Source: Aliiglaciecola sp. M165
GTDB taxonomy: Bacteria; Pseudomonadota; Gammaproteobacteria; Enterobacterales; Alteromonadaceae
Reading direction: 5' to 3'
Length of the DNA: 64,000 bases
NCBI RefSeq assembly: GCF_007197995.1
Contig: NZ_VKKH01000002.1
Span: 186,001-250,000 of the forward strand
This document shows positions 1-8,760 of this stretch, one piece after another; position 1 is the stretch's first letter, and each line of letters opens with the position of its first letter. The notes under the pieces were generated by a model. The model made no database searches, had not been told where the DNA came from, and was given only the letters and a program-made list of their open reading frames with translations. The position numbers were made by a program, and so were the translations under genes.

Positions 1-258
1 AACGTTGCCATGAAACACGGTGATGGCTGGAAAGGCTGGGCCAACAAAGGCCCTTTTGATGGCATTATTGTCACTGCTGCGGCCGCGCATATGCCAACAG
101 ATTTATACCAACAGTTAAACGACGGTGGCATGTTGGTCATCCCTGTAGGTACTGAAGAGCAAAAGCTCCATTGCGTGGTCCGCGATGGTGAGGAATTTCA
201 TTCCAGTATCGTTGAGTCGGTACGTTTTGTGCCGTTAGTTGCTGGCGATATTATTTAA
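1..258 (+). CDS. pcm: Protein-L-isoaspartate O-methyltransferase, C-terminal part
   Basis: Partial gene: the frame is open from base 1 and ends at TAA 256-258. The product repairs L-isoaspartyl residues in aged proteins using S-adenosylmethionine in the cytoplasm. The visible 85 residues match the family's C-terminal half: HGDGWKGW, then [24 protein letters not shown], and the end VRFVPLV. The ATG at position 10 is internal, because the preceding NVA codons continue the family alignment. The order pcm, membrane protein, nlpD, rpoS is the classical stationary-phase locus of gammaproteobacteria, which supports the call. The N-terminal SAM-binding region lies outside the window. Confidence 0.93.
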   Translation, partial: NVAMKHGDGWKGWANKGPFDGIIVTAAAAHMPTDLYQQLNDGGMLVIPVGTEEQKLHCVVRDGEEFHSSIVESVRFVPLVAGDII

Positions 259-269
259 TAAGGAAAAAC

Positions 270-1214
270 ATGGAACCTGTGGTAAGAGACACCAAAGGAT
301 ACATTGGATTAGGCTTAAGAGGCATGTTGATGGGCGCCGCAGACGCGGTGCCTGGTGTATCTGGTGGCACTATTGCGTTCATGACCGGGATTTACGAAGA
401 ACTTATTTATTCGCTAAAACAATGTGGTCCATTGGCACTTAGTATCCTGTTCAAGCGAGGAATTGGCGCGGCCTGGCAACATATTAACGGCACCTTTTTA
501 CTTTGCGTGTTTGGTGGAATTATTGCGAGTATTATTTCCATTTCACATGTCATGGTTTTCTTACTGGACAATTACCCAGACTTATTGTGGTCATTTTTCT
601 TTGGACTGATATTGGCGGCCGTATGGAGCGTGGTTCAACATATTCCAAAATGGCACGCGGGAGTGGTCGTCTCATTTGTTTTGGGTGCCGCCATCGCATT
701 TTACATTACGACCATCACGCCAACTAGCATTGAATCAACACCGCTTATCGTGTTGCTGTCGGGCATGATTGCCATCACAGCGATGATATTACCTGGTATT
801 TCGGGTAGCTTTATACTGTTGCTATTAGGTATGTACGCGCCAATGCTTAATGCTGTTAAGTCACTGCAATTTGGTACTTTGGCAATATTTGCTGGAGGCT
901 GTGCATTAGGATTATTGCTGTTTTCTCGTGTTTTGAACTGGATGTTCGAAAAACATAAGATCCTAACCTTGGCGTTATTAGGTGGATTTATGTTGGGGTC
1001 CTTGAACAAAGTATGGCCCTGGAAACTGACACTGGAATCTATTGTTGACCGGCATGGCAAAGTCATTCCACTAGTGGAGCAAAATGTTTTGCCCAGTACC
1101 TTTGAAGCAGCTACCAATCAGTCTTCGCACCTAACCTTGTCAATCTCATTGATGCTTGTCGGGGTATTCATGGTTTTTCTGTTAGAAAAGCTCGGTAATA
1201 AAACCGGTAACTAA
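270..1214 (+). CDS. DUF368 membrane protein, PopT-type polyprenyl-phosphate flippase
   Basis: A 314-residue polytopic inner-membrane protein of the DUF368 family. Members studied in other bacteria recycle undecaprenyl phosphate, the lipid carrier of cell-wall synthesis, across the membrane; that role is inferred here from family membership. The sequence shows the two family repeats, each with a glycine-rich re-entrant-type motif: DAVPGVSGGT near residue 27 and LPGISGSF near residue 172, with about eight hydrophobic segments. The start is preceded by AAGGAAA at a good distance. It begins 11 bases after pcm, so cotranscription with pcm is likely. Confidence 0.85.
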   Translation: MEPVVRDTKGYIGLGLRGMLMGAADAVPGVSGGTIAFMTGIYEELIYSLKQCGPLALSILFKRGIGAAWQHINGTFLLCVFGGIIASIISISHVMVFLLDNYPDLLWSFFFGLILAAVWSVVQHIPKWHAGVVVSFVLGAAIAFYITTITPTSIESTPLIVLLSGMIAITAMILPGISGSFILLLLGMYAPMLNAVKSLQFGTLAIFAGGCALGLLLFSRVLNWMFEKHKILTLALLGGFMLGSLNKVWPWKLTLESIVDRHGKVIPLVEQNVLPSTFEAATNQSSHLTLSISLMLVGVFMVFLLEKLGNKTGN

Positions 1215-1244
1215 CCCCGAATATGTTTTAAAGCGAGAATAGAT

Positions 1245-2081
1245 TTGCACAAAAATACACTGATAAAATGCAAACTTCTCGCCGCATCAATCGTAGCCAT
1301 ACTATTGCTGGCTTCCTGCTCATCTAGGGATACACCTGCCCCTGTTATTGAATTGTATCAAGGCAAAGATTTTAGAGACTTTGAGCAGGATAGTTTTTCC
1401 GGTGACAAATATCTCGTTCAGAAGGGAGATACGCTGTTCTCGATTGCCTGGTATTCGGGTAATGATTATCGTGATTTAGCCCGTGCAAACAACATCTCGG
1501 CACCTTATCCTATATACCCTGGGCAAGAAATAGTGCTGAATTTTTCGCCACTTAGTGAAAAGCCTCGTGAAAAAGATACTCCTGGTCAGACCACAAAAAC
1601 AAATGCAAATAGGACAGTTGACCGACCCGCAAAGCAGGCGTATGGTGAAAGTAACAAAGATGTTAACAAACGAAACAATCGTTCAAAAAGCGAAGCATTT
1701 CCAAGTAAAGTAGAACGTTGGTTGTGGCCCTCTAAAGGCCAATTAATATCAAAATTTTCACTCTCAGAACAAGGCAGTAAAGGAATTGAAATCAAAGGTA
1801 AGCGAGGCGATAACGTCCTAGCTGCTGCTGATGGCAAGGTTGTATACACTGGCAACGCGCTGAGAGGTTATGGTCAATTGATCATAATAAAGCACTCTGA
1901 ATCGTATTTGAGTGCTTATGCACACAACGATAGTGTTCTTGTTAAAGAACAACAATGGATTAAAGCGGGGCAAAAAATCGCCTCGATGGGAAGTACAGGT
2001 ACCGACCAGATAAAGCTTCGTTTTGAAGTTAGGTACAGGGGCAAGTCTGTTGACCCACTGAAGTACTTACCCAGCAGATAA
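1245..2081 (+). CDS. nlpD: NlpD-like lipoprotein, LysM + LytM (M23) murein hydrolase activator
   Basis: An envelope protein that in related bacteria activates septal amidases such as AmiC. The start is TTG at 1245; no in-frame ATG lies upstream. A lipoprotein signal peptide ends in the lipobox LLAS-C at about Cys25. A LysM peptidoglycan-binding domain follows (about residues 55-100, YLVQKGDTLFSIAW), then a polar linker, then a LytM/M23 domain (about 165-275). The usual HxGxD zinc motif is replaced by GIEIKG, so the peptidase domain looks catalytically dead, as in NlpD/EnvC activators. Its position directly before rpoS is conserved, and in Escherichia coli the main rpoS promoter lies inside nlpD. 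Confidence 0.9.
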   Translation: MHKNTLIKCKLLAASIVAILLLASCSSRDTPAPVIELYQGKDFRDFEQDSFSGDKYLVQKGDTLFSIAWYSGNDYRDLARANNISAPYPIYPGQEIVLNFSPLSEKPREKDTPGQTTKTNANRTVDRPAKQAYGESNKDVNKRNNRSKSEAFPSKVERWLWPSKGQLISKFSLSEQGSKGIEIKGKRGDNVLAAADGKVVYTGNALRGYGQLIIIKHSESYLSAYAHNDSVLVKEQQWIKAGQKIASMGSTGTDQIKLRFEVRYRGKSVDPLKYLPSR

Positions 2082-2151
2082 TAACAATAAACAATAATTA
2101 TAAATCTGAGGAGAATTAGGCACGTAACAAATCCATGCAGGAGAAGCAGTT

Positions 2152-3138
2152 ATGGGTGATACAAATACAGTTGTGGTTGATCTAGCGGATCCAGCCGTTA
2201 ACGAAAAAAATATCGAAGCAGAGCTTTCTGAAATTGAAGCTGACGCTGAGGTAGATCCCATGGAAGAAATTCTGGCAGGTCAAGAAGAGCTGCATAAAAA
2301 CCTTGATGCAACCCAACTTTATCTAGGGGAAATTGGTTTCTCCCCGCTCTTATCAGCCGAAGAAGAAGTTTATTTTGCTCGTCGAGCCCTCAAGGGTGAC
2401 GAAGCATCCCGCAAACGCATGATCGTCAGTAATCTGCGCTTAGTTGTAAAAATCGCCAGACGTTATAACAACCGAGGATTAGCACTTCTAGATTTGATAG
2501 AAGAAGGTAATCTTGGTCTTATTCGAGCGGTTGAAAAATTTGATCCCGAACGCGGCTTCCGTTTTTCGACCTATGCCACCTGGTGGATAAGACAAACCAT
2601 TGAACGCGCTATCATGAACCAGACTCGCACTATTCGATTGCCTATTCATGTTGTCAAAGAGCTCAACGTATATTTACGTGCATCCCGAGAGTTAGCGCAA
2701 AAACTCGATCACGAACCCACCGCTGAAGAAATTGCAGAGTCACTTGATCGTCCCGTCGAAGATGTAACCAAGATGCTGCGCCTAAATGAACGGATCACCT
2801 CAGTTGACACGCCTATTGGCAGTGAAAACGACAAGGCCTTGTTAGATATCATTGCAGACGAAAAAGGCCATGGCCCTGAGGAAGATCTGCAAGACAAAGA
2901 CATCAAGTGCAGCATTGTTAAGTGGCTTGAAGAGCTCAACCCAAAACAACGAGAAGTGCTTGCAAGACGCTTTGGATTAATGGGTTACGAACCGTCTACC
3001 CTAGAAGATGTAGGTGCAGAGATTGGACTTACTCGCGAAAGAGTCAGACAAATTCAAGTAGAAGCACTACGACGCCTCAGAGACATGTTAGGCCATCAAG
3101 GATTGAATCTTGAAGCCCTGTTTAATAAAGCGCTCTAA
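2152..3138 (+). CDS. rpoS: RNA polymerase sigma factor RpoS (sigma-38)
   Basis: The 328-residue general stress and stationary-phase sigma factor. Regions in order: 1.2 (about 54-86, [17 protein letters not shown]), 2 (about 90-160, with [13 protein letters not shown] and the -10-recognition segment [16 protein letters not shown]), 3 (about 170-245) and 4 (about 260-320, helix-turn-helix [20 protein letters not shown]). The acidic N-terminal 50 residues and total length are normal. The start has GGAG 7 bases upstream. There are 70 bases between nlpD and rpoS, and a strong terminator follows, so this closes the pcm-rpoS unit. Confidence 0.97.
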   Translation: MGDTNTVVVDLADPAVNEKNIEAELSEIEADAEVDPMEEILAGQEELHKNLDATQLYLGEIGFSPLLSAEEEVYFARRALKGDEASRKRMIVSNLRLVVKIARRYNNRGLALLDLIEEGNLGLIRAVEKFDPERGFRFSTYATWWIRQTIERAIMNQTRTIRLPIHVVKELNVYLRASRELAQKLDHEPTAEEIAESLDRPVEDVTKMLRLNERITSVDTPIGSENDKALLDIIADEKGHGPEEDLQDKDIKCSIVKWLEELNPKQREVLARRFGLMGYEPSTLEDVGAEIGLTRERVRQIQVEALRRLRDMLGHQGLNLEALFNKAL

Positions 3139-3183
3139 AGTCAAAAATAGCAGACTTTCCGGCTTTAAATTAGCATATTGAAA

Positions 3184-3211
3184 GCGCCTCCAAATGGAGG
3201 CGCATTTTGTT
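3184..3211 (+). terminator. Intrinsic terminator of rpoS
   Basis: A perfect 8-bp GC-rich stem GCGCCTCC / GGAGGCGC (3184-3191 and 3196-3203) with an AAAT loop, followed by the T-rich stretch ATTTTGTTGT, 45 bases after the rpoS stop. Confidence 0.9.
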
Positions 3212-3537
3212 GTTATGTTTCACAAAAAATTTAAACATAGGCTTTTGTGTAGAGTTTAATTTGTATTTGTAATTGCATCGTTCTGTCGAACTCACAACGT
3301 GGCATTGCCAGAGCTAAGGCGCTTGTTTGAAATTCTGAATTATGTAAAACAGTGAATTTGGATTGGTGATTTGGATTGGTCACCATTTAATCTGACATGT
3401 TCAATAACAGAGCGTAATCAATCCTGACAGTCTCTTGTGTACGTAAAGCGGCCGTTCAAAAATTCTATCCATATAAGTTTACAAACAAAAAAATAATTTA
3501 GACTAAAACAAATTAACATTATCGAAGCAAAGGTTTC
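3212..3537. other. Intergenic region with little content
   Basis: AT-rich non-coding DNA between the rpoS terminator and the convergent TetR gene. The only structure I see is a short tandem repetition of ATTTGGATTGGT at 3356-3380. No ORF with a ribosome binding site and no RNA-like hairpin was recognised. Confidence 0.5.
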
Positions 3538-4119
3538 TTAAGCTTTGGATCCATTGAACGAAAGTAATTCCCAAGCCCCTTCACAAGCTAACCTGATCAT
3601 CTCTTCATTTTGGGATACTCTCGTCAATACATACCCTCCCTGAATAGCCGAAACTATTAAAGTAGCAATTTTTGATATATTTACTGAACTTGATATTTCA
3701 TCCATTTCAATGGCTTTGTTAAGACACTTTTCGATCAATGCAAGCATTCTCTCGAAATATTTTTGTAGCGGTGCAATGAGCCGCTCATCAGTTAAAATGG
3801 AGTGCTCATTTGCGAGTCGTCCTAATTTACAACCTTTCAATGCTTGCCTGTCTTTTAACAGAAAGCTTTTGATTTCAAATAGAGATGCTTCAGGCTCACC
3901 AAGATAAGATTCAGCATCTAAAATTAAATCTTCAGAAATTTGTTCAAGAACACTTACACCTAGCTCAACCTTGCCGTCGAAATGATGGTACAAGCTGCCT
4001 TTACCCGCCCCACTTCGTTTTAGAACATCGTTAGGGCTAGTTGATTCATATCCTTTTTCCCAAAACAATTTGCTTGCAGCAGAGATAATCGCATCTCTCT
4101 TAGATTCATTTTTTTTCAT
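3538..4119 (-). CDS. TetR/AcrR-family transcriptional repressor
   Basis: A 193-residue DNA-binding regulator. The N-terminal TetR helix-turn-helix (about residues 10-55) shows AASKLFWEKGYESTSPNDVLKRSGAGKGSLYHHF. The C-terminal ligand domain is of the TetR_C class seen in NemR/AcuR-like repressors. It is divergent from a GST-like gene and a YdcZ transporter, and two copies of a dyad matching TACCTAC-N2-GTAGGTA lie between them (4136-4151, 4164-4179). It therefore probably represses both itself and the GST unit and responds to an electrophile or xenobiotic. The inducer is unknown. Confidence 0.88.
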   Translation of the reverse strand: MKKNESKRDAIISAASKLFWEKGYESTSPNDVLKRSGAGKGSLYHHFDGKVELGVSVLEQISEDLILDAESYLGEPEASLFEIKSFLLKDRQALKGCKLGRLANEHSILTDERLIAPLQKYFERMLALIEKCLNKAIEMDEISSSVNISKIATLIVSAIQGGYVLTRVSQNEEMIRLACEGAWELLSFNGSKA

Positions 4120-4135
4120 AATTAGTTTGCAATTG

Positions 4136-4179
4136 TACCTACTGGTATGTATCTTTTTTGTTGTACCTACTAGTACGCA
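4136..4179. promoter_or_regulatory. Paired TetR operator candidates
   Basis: Two 16-bp imperfect dyads, TACCTACTGGTATGTA (4136-4151) and TACCTACTAGTACGCA (4164-4179), fit the symmetric form TACCTAC-N2-GTAGGTA with one and two mismatches. They start 28 bp apart, just upstream of the divergent TetR gene and before the GST gene. Assignment to this TetR is inferred from position and symmetry. Confidence 0.65.
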
Positions 4180-4295
4180 TTTTGCTCAGAATGAACAAAT
4201 TTGTAAATGACAAAATTTACTCTGACGTCTAGATGTGAAAATTGAACTCAGCAATTGAAATAATTGTGCAAACTATTTGATGAGAGAGAACTAGA

Positions 4296-4919
4296 ATGAA
4301 ACTGATTTATTCACCCACTTCACCTTATGCTAGAAAAACTCGCATCGTATCGCGGCTTCAATCTTTAGATAATCAAATTACAGAAGTTGCAATGTGCCCC
4401 TTCAATGATAAAGACACTTTGAGTAAGACCAACCCGCTGGGCAAGTTGCCAGCATTGGTTATCAGTGATAATCAGGTGCTTTACGACAGTAATGTTATTT
4501 GTGATTATTTGGATGAAATAGGCAGCCAACCCTCTCTGTGGCCCCACCATGAAATTCGTGGTACCGAAAGCAATCAGTTTTGGAAAGTCAGAACGTTAGT
4601 CGAAATGGCAAATGGAATCATGGATGCTGCTTTTGCATTAGTAATGGAAAAAAAGCGTTCAGACAATGAACAGTCTGCAAGTTGGATACAAAATTATACT
4701 AATGGGATAATGAGGGCGACTGTTGCGGCTAATACTGAAGTAGATTTCTTCGTCAATAAAACTCGAATGGATAACATAGCGTTAGGCTGCGCCTTAGGAT
4801 ATTTAGACTTTCGCCTTTCAGAGCTAGATTGGCGAAAAGATAATGAAAAACTCGCCGAGTGGTATATGGAATTTGCTTCCCAGCAAGTTATGTTAGTTAC
4901 TGCTCCACCTCAAGCTTAG
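4296..4919 (+). CDS. Glutathione S-transferase family protein
   Basis: A 207-residue cytosolic GST-fold protein. The N-terminal thioredoxin-like domain (about residues 1-78) starts MKLIYSPTSPYARKTRIV, has the cis-proline motif GKLPALV and the glutathione-binding DSNVICDYLDE. The all-helical C-terminal domain fills the rest. The SPYARKTRI pattern resembles E. coli YibF-type GSTs. It is expected to conjugate or reduce electrophiles with glutathione; the substrate is unknown. It is followed 29 bases later by a small transporter, and the upstream TetR with paired operators suggests an inducible detoxification unit. Confidence 0.85.
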   Translation: MKLIYSPTSPYARKTRIVSRLQSLDNQITEVAMCPFNDKDTLSKTNPLGKLPALVISDNQVLYDSNVICDYLDEIGSQPSLWPHHEIRGTESNQFWKVRTLVEMANGIMDAAFALVMEKKRSDNEQSASWIQNYTNGIMRATVAANTEVDFFVNKTRMDNIALGCALGYLDFRLSELDWRKDNEKLAEWYMEFASQQVMLVTAPPQA

Positions 4920-4948
4920 CCTTAAGAATGGCTGATAAAAGGAGAGCG

Positions 4949-5395
4949 ATGATGCCCCAATCTTGGCTGTTTATCTTAATGCTGTTCGCTGGAGTGGGTA
5001 TTCCAATAATGGCCGCATTAAATGCTGGACTTGGCGAACACATAAATAACCCGATTGCTGCTGTGACTCTATTGGCAACAGTTGCTTTGGTCAGTTCAAT
5101 AACTATATTAGTTGTTGCTGGAAAACCGATAGATTGGAAGCAATTCATATCAGCTCCCCCATTATTTTTCGTTGCTGGCATTTTGTTTGTATTCTACATT
5201 GGAAGCATTACTCACAGCGCACCTAAAATAGGTTTAGGGAATGCCGTATTGATGGTCTTAATTGGTCAATTGGTGTGCTCGGTCATTATTGATCATTATG
5301 GTTTATTAGGTGTTCAGCAACTTTCCATAACACTGCGTAGATTGGCTGGATTAGGTTCCTTGGCGATTGGTTTTTGGCTGGTAGTCATCAAATGA
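4949..5395 (+). CDS. DMT-family transporter, YdcZ/DUF606 type
   Basis: A 148-residue inner-membrane protein with five hydrophobic segments, of the YdcZ (DUF606) branch of the drug/metabolite transporter superfamily. The open frame runs from 4859, inside the GST gene, but the ATG at 4949 is preceded by AAGGAG five bases away and begins a membrane protein cleanly (MMPQSWLFILMLFAGVGIP). The family motif NAGLGEHINNP follows the first helix. It probably forms an operon with the GST gene. The substrate is unknown. Confidence 0.78.
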   Translation: MMPQSWLFILMLFAGVGIPIMAALNAGLGEHINNPIAAVTLLATVALVSSITILVVAGKPIDWKQFISAPPLFFVAGILFVFYIGSITHSAPKIGLGNAVLMVLIGQLVCSVIIDHYGLLGVQQLSITLRRLAGLGSLAIGFWLVVIK

Positions 5396-5691
5396 TTCCA
5401 CATCTTTGTTTTCTTTTTTATTTAATGAGAACTAACGTATCAATTCTCTAAGGAATTAAATTGCGTTCATGTATAGCTTTCGACAGTTACTTAAATTGAT
5501 GTCTAACGTCTCTTATTTGTCTAATGCCGCCTGTCAGCTTAAGTAGAAACCTTCTGCTAAAAGTGTCAGATTAGATTTGAGCCACTACAGTGAATTTACG
5601 AATAAACAACCAACCTCATTCCCTCAAGAAATTAAAAGAAAGGTCAGTATTGAATTAGTGAAGCATCATGTATTTTAATTTATCTATGCTT
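5396..5691. other. Intergenic region between converging genes
   Basis: About 300 bases of AT-rich DNA between the convergent YdcZ and HxlR genes. T-rich runs follow the YdcZ stop (5404-5424), but I see no stable GC stem and no coding signal. Confidence 0.4.
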
Positions 5692-6402
5692 TTAAGATAC
5701 CAAAAGCTCTCTAGGTTGTTTTTTAATGTTCGCCAATCTGCTTCTGCCAAGCCATTGCTGCGCGATACTTGTATAACGGTTTGGCCCACGTAATATCACT
5801 TCTTTATTTTTAGTCGCTCCTGAAAAATCGCTCCAGCCCATGTAAAGTTTAGTTAGGTTTCTTGTGGTTGCTACTATTTGCACATCCACTTCAAAATTAT
5901 GGTCAATAATACACAGATCTACCTCATCATCCTTGAACACTAACCATGCATTTTGATTCTCTTTAGATTGCTCTGAAAGATAAATATGCACCACAAATGG
6001 GTTGGGTAATGCTGGATGTGGTTTTGCACTTCTGCGCAAGCTCCAAAAAAGATGGTCCGCATCGATGTTATCAAGTGAAGGTTCAATTTGCAGCCACTCT
6101 TGACTCCAATCAGCCATACCGAATACAACACTCCTTAGTGCCTCCCCAGCTTTGGTAAGTTGGTACTGTGGGTGACGACTTTTGCCTGTCAGTTGTTTAG
6201 TTATCAAACCTCTATCAGTCAACTCCTTAAGACGATCAGACAATAAGGTTCTAGACATTCTAGCGACCCCTTTACTGATATCGTTGAATGAGCGGGAGCC
6301 AAGCAATAACTCCCTAAAAATAAGAATTGTCCAACGGCTACATAAAAATTCTGCGGCCATAGCGAGTGGGCAAAACTGACCATAAATTGTTTTAGAACTC
6401 AT
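5692..6402 (-). CDS. HxlR-family winged-helix transcriptional regulator
   Basis: A 236-residue regulator. The N-terminal HxlR (DUF24) domain, about residues 5-100, shows FCPLAMAAEFLCSRWTILIFRELLLG followed by the recognition region FNDISKGVARMSRTLLSDRLKELTDRGLI. Cys11 and Cys20 are near the N-terminus; cysteines in this position make several family members thiol or quinone sensors, so redox sensing is possible but not shown. The C-terminal ~110 residues form a second domain of SCP2-like appearance, found in a longer HxlR subgroup. It is divergent from a secreted haloperoxidase-like gene, with two symmetric AGTACA sites in between. Confidence 0.87.
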   Translation of the reverse strand: MSSKTIYGQFCPLAMAAEFLCSRWTILIFRELLLGSRSFNDISKGVARMSRTLLSDRLKELTDRGLITKQLTGKSRHPQYQLTKAGEALRSVVFGMADWSQEWLQIEPSLDNIDADHLFWSLRRSAKPHPALPNPFVVHIYLSEQSKENQNAWLVFKDDEVDLCIIDHNFEVDVQIVATTRNLTKLYMGWSDFSGATKNKEVILRGPNRYTSIAQQWLGRSRLANIKKQPRELLVS

Positions 6403-6463
6403 GCGTTTTCTCTAAGCTGGCTGTAAATAATCCTAAACCTAGCATAAGCAAGAGCAACCATTT

Positions 6464-6526
6464 AGTACAGATTTTGTACTACATAAGCCTTAGTAAGTTG
6501 TGTTCAGGTAGTACAGAATGTGGACT
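6464..6526. promoter_or_regulatory. Two HxlR operator candidates
   Basis: AGTACA-GATTT-TGTACT (6464-6480) is a perfect 6-bp dyad with a 5-bp spacer. AGTACA-GAATG-TGGACT (6510-6526) repeats it with one mismatch, 46 bp away. GTAC-type half-sites are typical of DUF24/HxlR regulators, and both sites lie in the divergent promoter region. Confidence 0.6.
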
Positions 6527-6591
6527 ATCAAGGACGATATGAAAGTGAAATACTCGAAGACGTAAACAAATACCCATAAGGATAAACGGTT

Positions 6592-7824
6592 ATGAACGTG
6601 CTTACTAAATTTCTAAGAGTGCAATTTTGGATCTTTTCATCGGTCGTATTTTCGATTGGTCATCCAGCTCAAGCAGATGTCATTACAGACTGGAATATTA
6701 CTGCTCGTAATATTGTTGTCGAATCAAAGTTATACGCGCCGCCGGCGAATCGCGTTATGGCGATAGTGCATACCGCTGTATATAAGTCAGTCAATTCAAT
6801 TACCCAGGAATTCCCAAAAAAAAATTCCGCCCTGCAAGCAAACCAAGAAGCATCGGTGGAAGCGGCTGTTGCCGCTGCGAATTATACTAGTTTAATAAAA
6901 CTACTTCCCGACCAACACCTGAAAATTAAAGAAGCCTATGTAACCGCACTGGAATTGATCCCAGATGGAGCGGCTAAAGAATCTGGGATTTCAATAGGTG
7001 TAATCGCAGCTGAAACAGTGTTGGCCGAACGTTCAAAGGATGGTAGTGAACTTGCTGAAGTTTACCGGCCACATTCAGCTGCAGGGAAATATGTACCTAC
7101 TGTCATTCCAGCCGTTCCACAATGGCCCAACCGTCGACCTTGGTTATTAAGCAGTGCGTCACAATTTAGGCCAATTCCACCACCTACGTTAGACAGTCAA
7201 GAGTGGGCTAAAGACTTCAATGAAGTAAAGGAGATTGGCGAAGCTGAAAGTACAGTTAGAAACCAGCAACAAACTGAAATAGCCAAATTTTGGGAGGCAA
7301 CATCGCCGGCCATTTATCATGGAATAGTGCATTCAGTGGCAAAACAAACAGGGCGAACGGCTACGCAAAACGCTCGACTTTTTGCCATCGTGACTCAAGC
7401 AATAGACGATGCCATGATTGCCGTATTTGAAGCCAAGTATTATTACGCGTTTTGGCGACCCATTACGGCGATTAGAAATGCCGACATTGATAACAACGAC
7501 GCCACCGAGAGAGATGCAAGTTGGAAGTCTTATATTCCTACGCCTATGCACCCAGAATACCCGTGTGCACACTGCGTAGTAGCTGGCACTGTTGGCGCCA
7601 TTCTAAAAGCAGAAGTGGGCGAAAACCCTATGCCATTACTGACCACTCGCAGCGATACCGCAAACAATGCGATGCGCAGTTGGCCTGACATTGAAAGTTT
7701 TGTACAAGAGGTATCTGAAGCCCGTATTTATGATGGCGTGCATTACCGCTCTTCAACTGTGGTGGGTAGTCTTATGGGGGAAAAGATAGGTGAACTTGCT
7801 GTCAGAAAACACCAAGGGAATTAG
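6592..7824 (+). CDS. Secreted vanadium-dependent haloperoxidase-like / PAP2-superfamily protein
   Basis: A 410-residue protein with an N-terminal signal peptide (about residues 1-28, ending HPAQA-D). The C-terminal half carries the vanadium haloperoxidase/acid-phosphatase signature in order: KYYYAFWRPITAIR (about 281-294, Lys and Arg for the oxyanion), a modified central motif HPEYPCAHCVVAG (about 320-332, where PSGH is usual), and ARIYDGVHYRSS (about 376-387, Arg and His). It should act in the periplasm or outside the cell as a halide oxidase or a phosphatase. The Cys-Ala-His-Cys central motif is unusual. ATG 6592 has AAGGATAA upstream. Divergent from the HxlR regulator, probably its target. 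Confidence 0.8.
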   Translation: MNVLTKFLRVQFWIFSSVVFSIGHPAQADVITDWNITARNIVVESKLYAPPANRVMAIVHTAVYKSVNSITQEFPKKNSALQANQEASVEAAVAAANYTSLIKLLPDQHLKIKEAYVTALELIPDGAAKESGISIGVIAAETVLAERSKDGSELAEVYRPHSAAGKYVPTVIPAVPQWPNRRPWLLSSASQFRPIPPPTLDSQEWAKDFNEVKEIGEAESTVRNQQQTEIAKFWEATSPAIYHGIVHSVAKQTGRTATQNARLFAIVTQAIDDAMIAVFEAKYYYAFWRPITAIRNADIDNNDATERDASWKSYIPTPMHPEYPCAHCVVAGTVGAILKAEVGENPMPLLTTRSDTANNAMRSWPDIESFVQEVSEARIYDGVHYRSSTVVGSLMGEKIGELAVRKHQGN

Positions 7825-8127
7825 ATTTGTAGGAGGAAGTAGCCTTTGATGAGGGCCGGAATTATTTAGAGTGAAAATAACTCCGACCTCTTTAAACCGG
7901 AACTCTTCAAACCGAATAGTTTGTTTAGCCCTATATTGTCTGAATATAACGATTTAATCGCTCAAAATGGCAAAGCCCACCCCAATCATCTTTTAGTCAA
8001 ACTTTCAAAACAAAATAATTGTTTGCTCCGATATATTTATCCTCGATAAGCAACTTGTTTTGATTCGTTAATTGTGTGCCTATCTATGTTATTGTAGTTA
8101 ATAGAAAAAGGAAAAAAGGAGTATTGT
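7825..8127. other. Intergenic region with a weak hairpin
   Basis: A 303-base gap. A stem of GGAATTATTT against AAATAACTCC with one mismatch lies at about 7857-7885, after the haloperoxidase-like gene, but it lacks a T-tract. The end of the gap holds the ribosome binding site AAGGAG of the next gene (8116-8121). Nothing else recognised. Confidence 0.4.
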
Positions 8128-8586
8128 TTGTTTAAATTCAATTTGTGCATTCTCGCTTTGGTTTTGGCATTTCCTATTCATGCCGTAACAAATTCAAAAA
8201 CTTTGGAAAAAGAGGTTTTAGAATCCTTCCGTAGTCTTACCGATGCATCGCAAGCGTTGGATGCAAGGAGCTACTTTCAGCACTTCGACCAGGATAAATT
8301 TGTCGGCTTAAACAGTGATGGCACAAACTGGAATTCAATTGATGATTTGGCTCCGCTCATCAATATCGCCTTTGATTCTATACAAGAAGTTATTTCACTC
8401 GAATTCCTAAATGTGAAAGTGTCCATAATTGATAGTTACACGGCAATACTGGTAAATGAGTTTTCACAATCAATGCTGTTAAAAAATGGCGAGACAATAA
8501 ATGTCTCTGGTGGCGGAACACAAGTATGGTCAAAACGAAGCGGTAAATGGAAGTTAGTCAGTGTGTCCGCAAGCAATAAACCTTAA
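8128..8586 (+). CDS. Small secreted NTF2/SnoaL-like protein
   Basis: A 152-residue protein with a signal peptide (about residues 1-19, LALVLAFPIHA-V). The mature part has the cone-fold layout of the SnoaL/DUF4440 group: a helical N-terminus with DARSYFQHFDQD, then alternating beta strands ending in the family-typical TQVWSKRSGKWKLVSVSAS. Such proteins are ligand-binding or minor enzymes; the role here is unknown. The start is TTG 8128 with AGGAG six bases upstream. It converges with the LysR gene on the other strand. Confidence 0.7.
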   Translation: MFKFNLCILALVLAFPIHAVTNSKTLEKEVLESFRSLTDASQALDARSYFQHFDQDKFVGLNSDGTNWNSIDDLAPLINIAFDSIQEVISLEFLNVKVSIIDSYTAILVNEFSQSMLLKNGETINVSGGGTQVWSKRSGKWKLVSVSASNKP

Positions 8587-8760
8587 ACATCTTTTTGCAG
8601 TGGTGGCATATAAAAACGGTCGAGGGTACCGACTTTTTGATATCTCTGGAAAGCAAACTTATTACTAATTGAGCCTCTCGATGCAAGAAATCGGTTTGCC
8701 TGCACTCGCAGCAGTCCCTTGACCTCGGTTACAACAAGGACTAACGAGCGGATAGCAGAC

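Noticed and set aside
1245-2081. Active M23 endopeptidase activity for the NlpD-like protein
   Set aside because: The zinc-binding HxGxD motif is missing, so it is better seen as an amidase activator.
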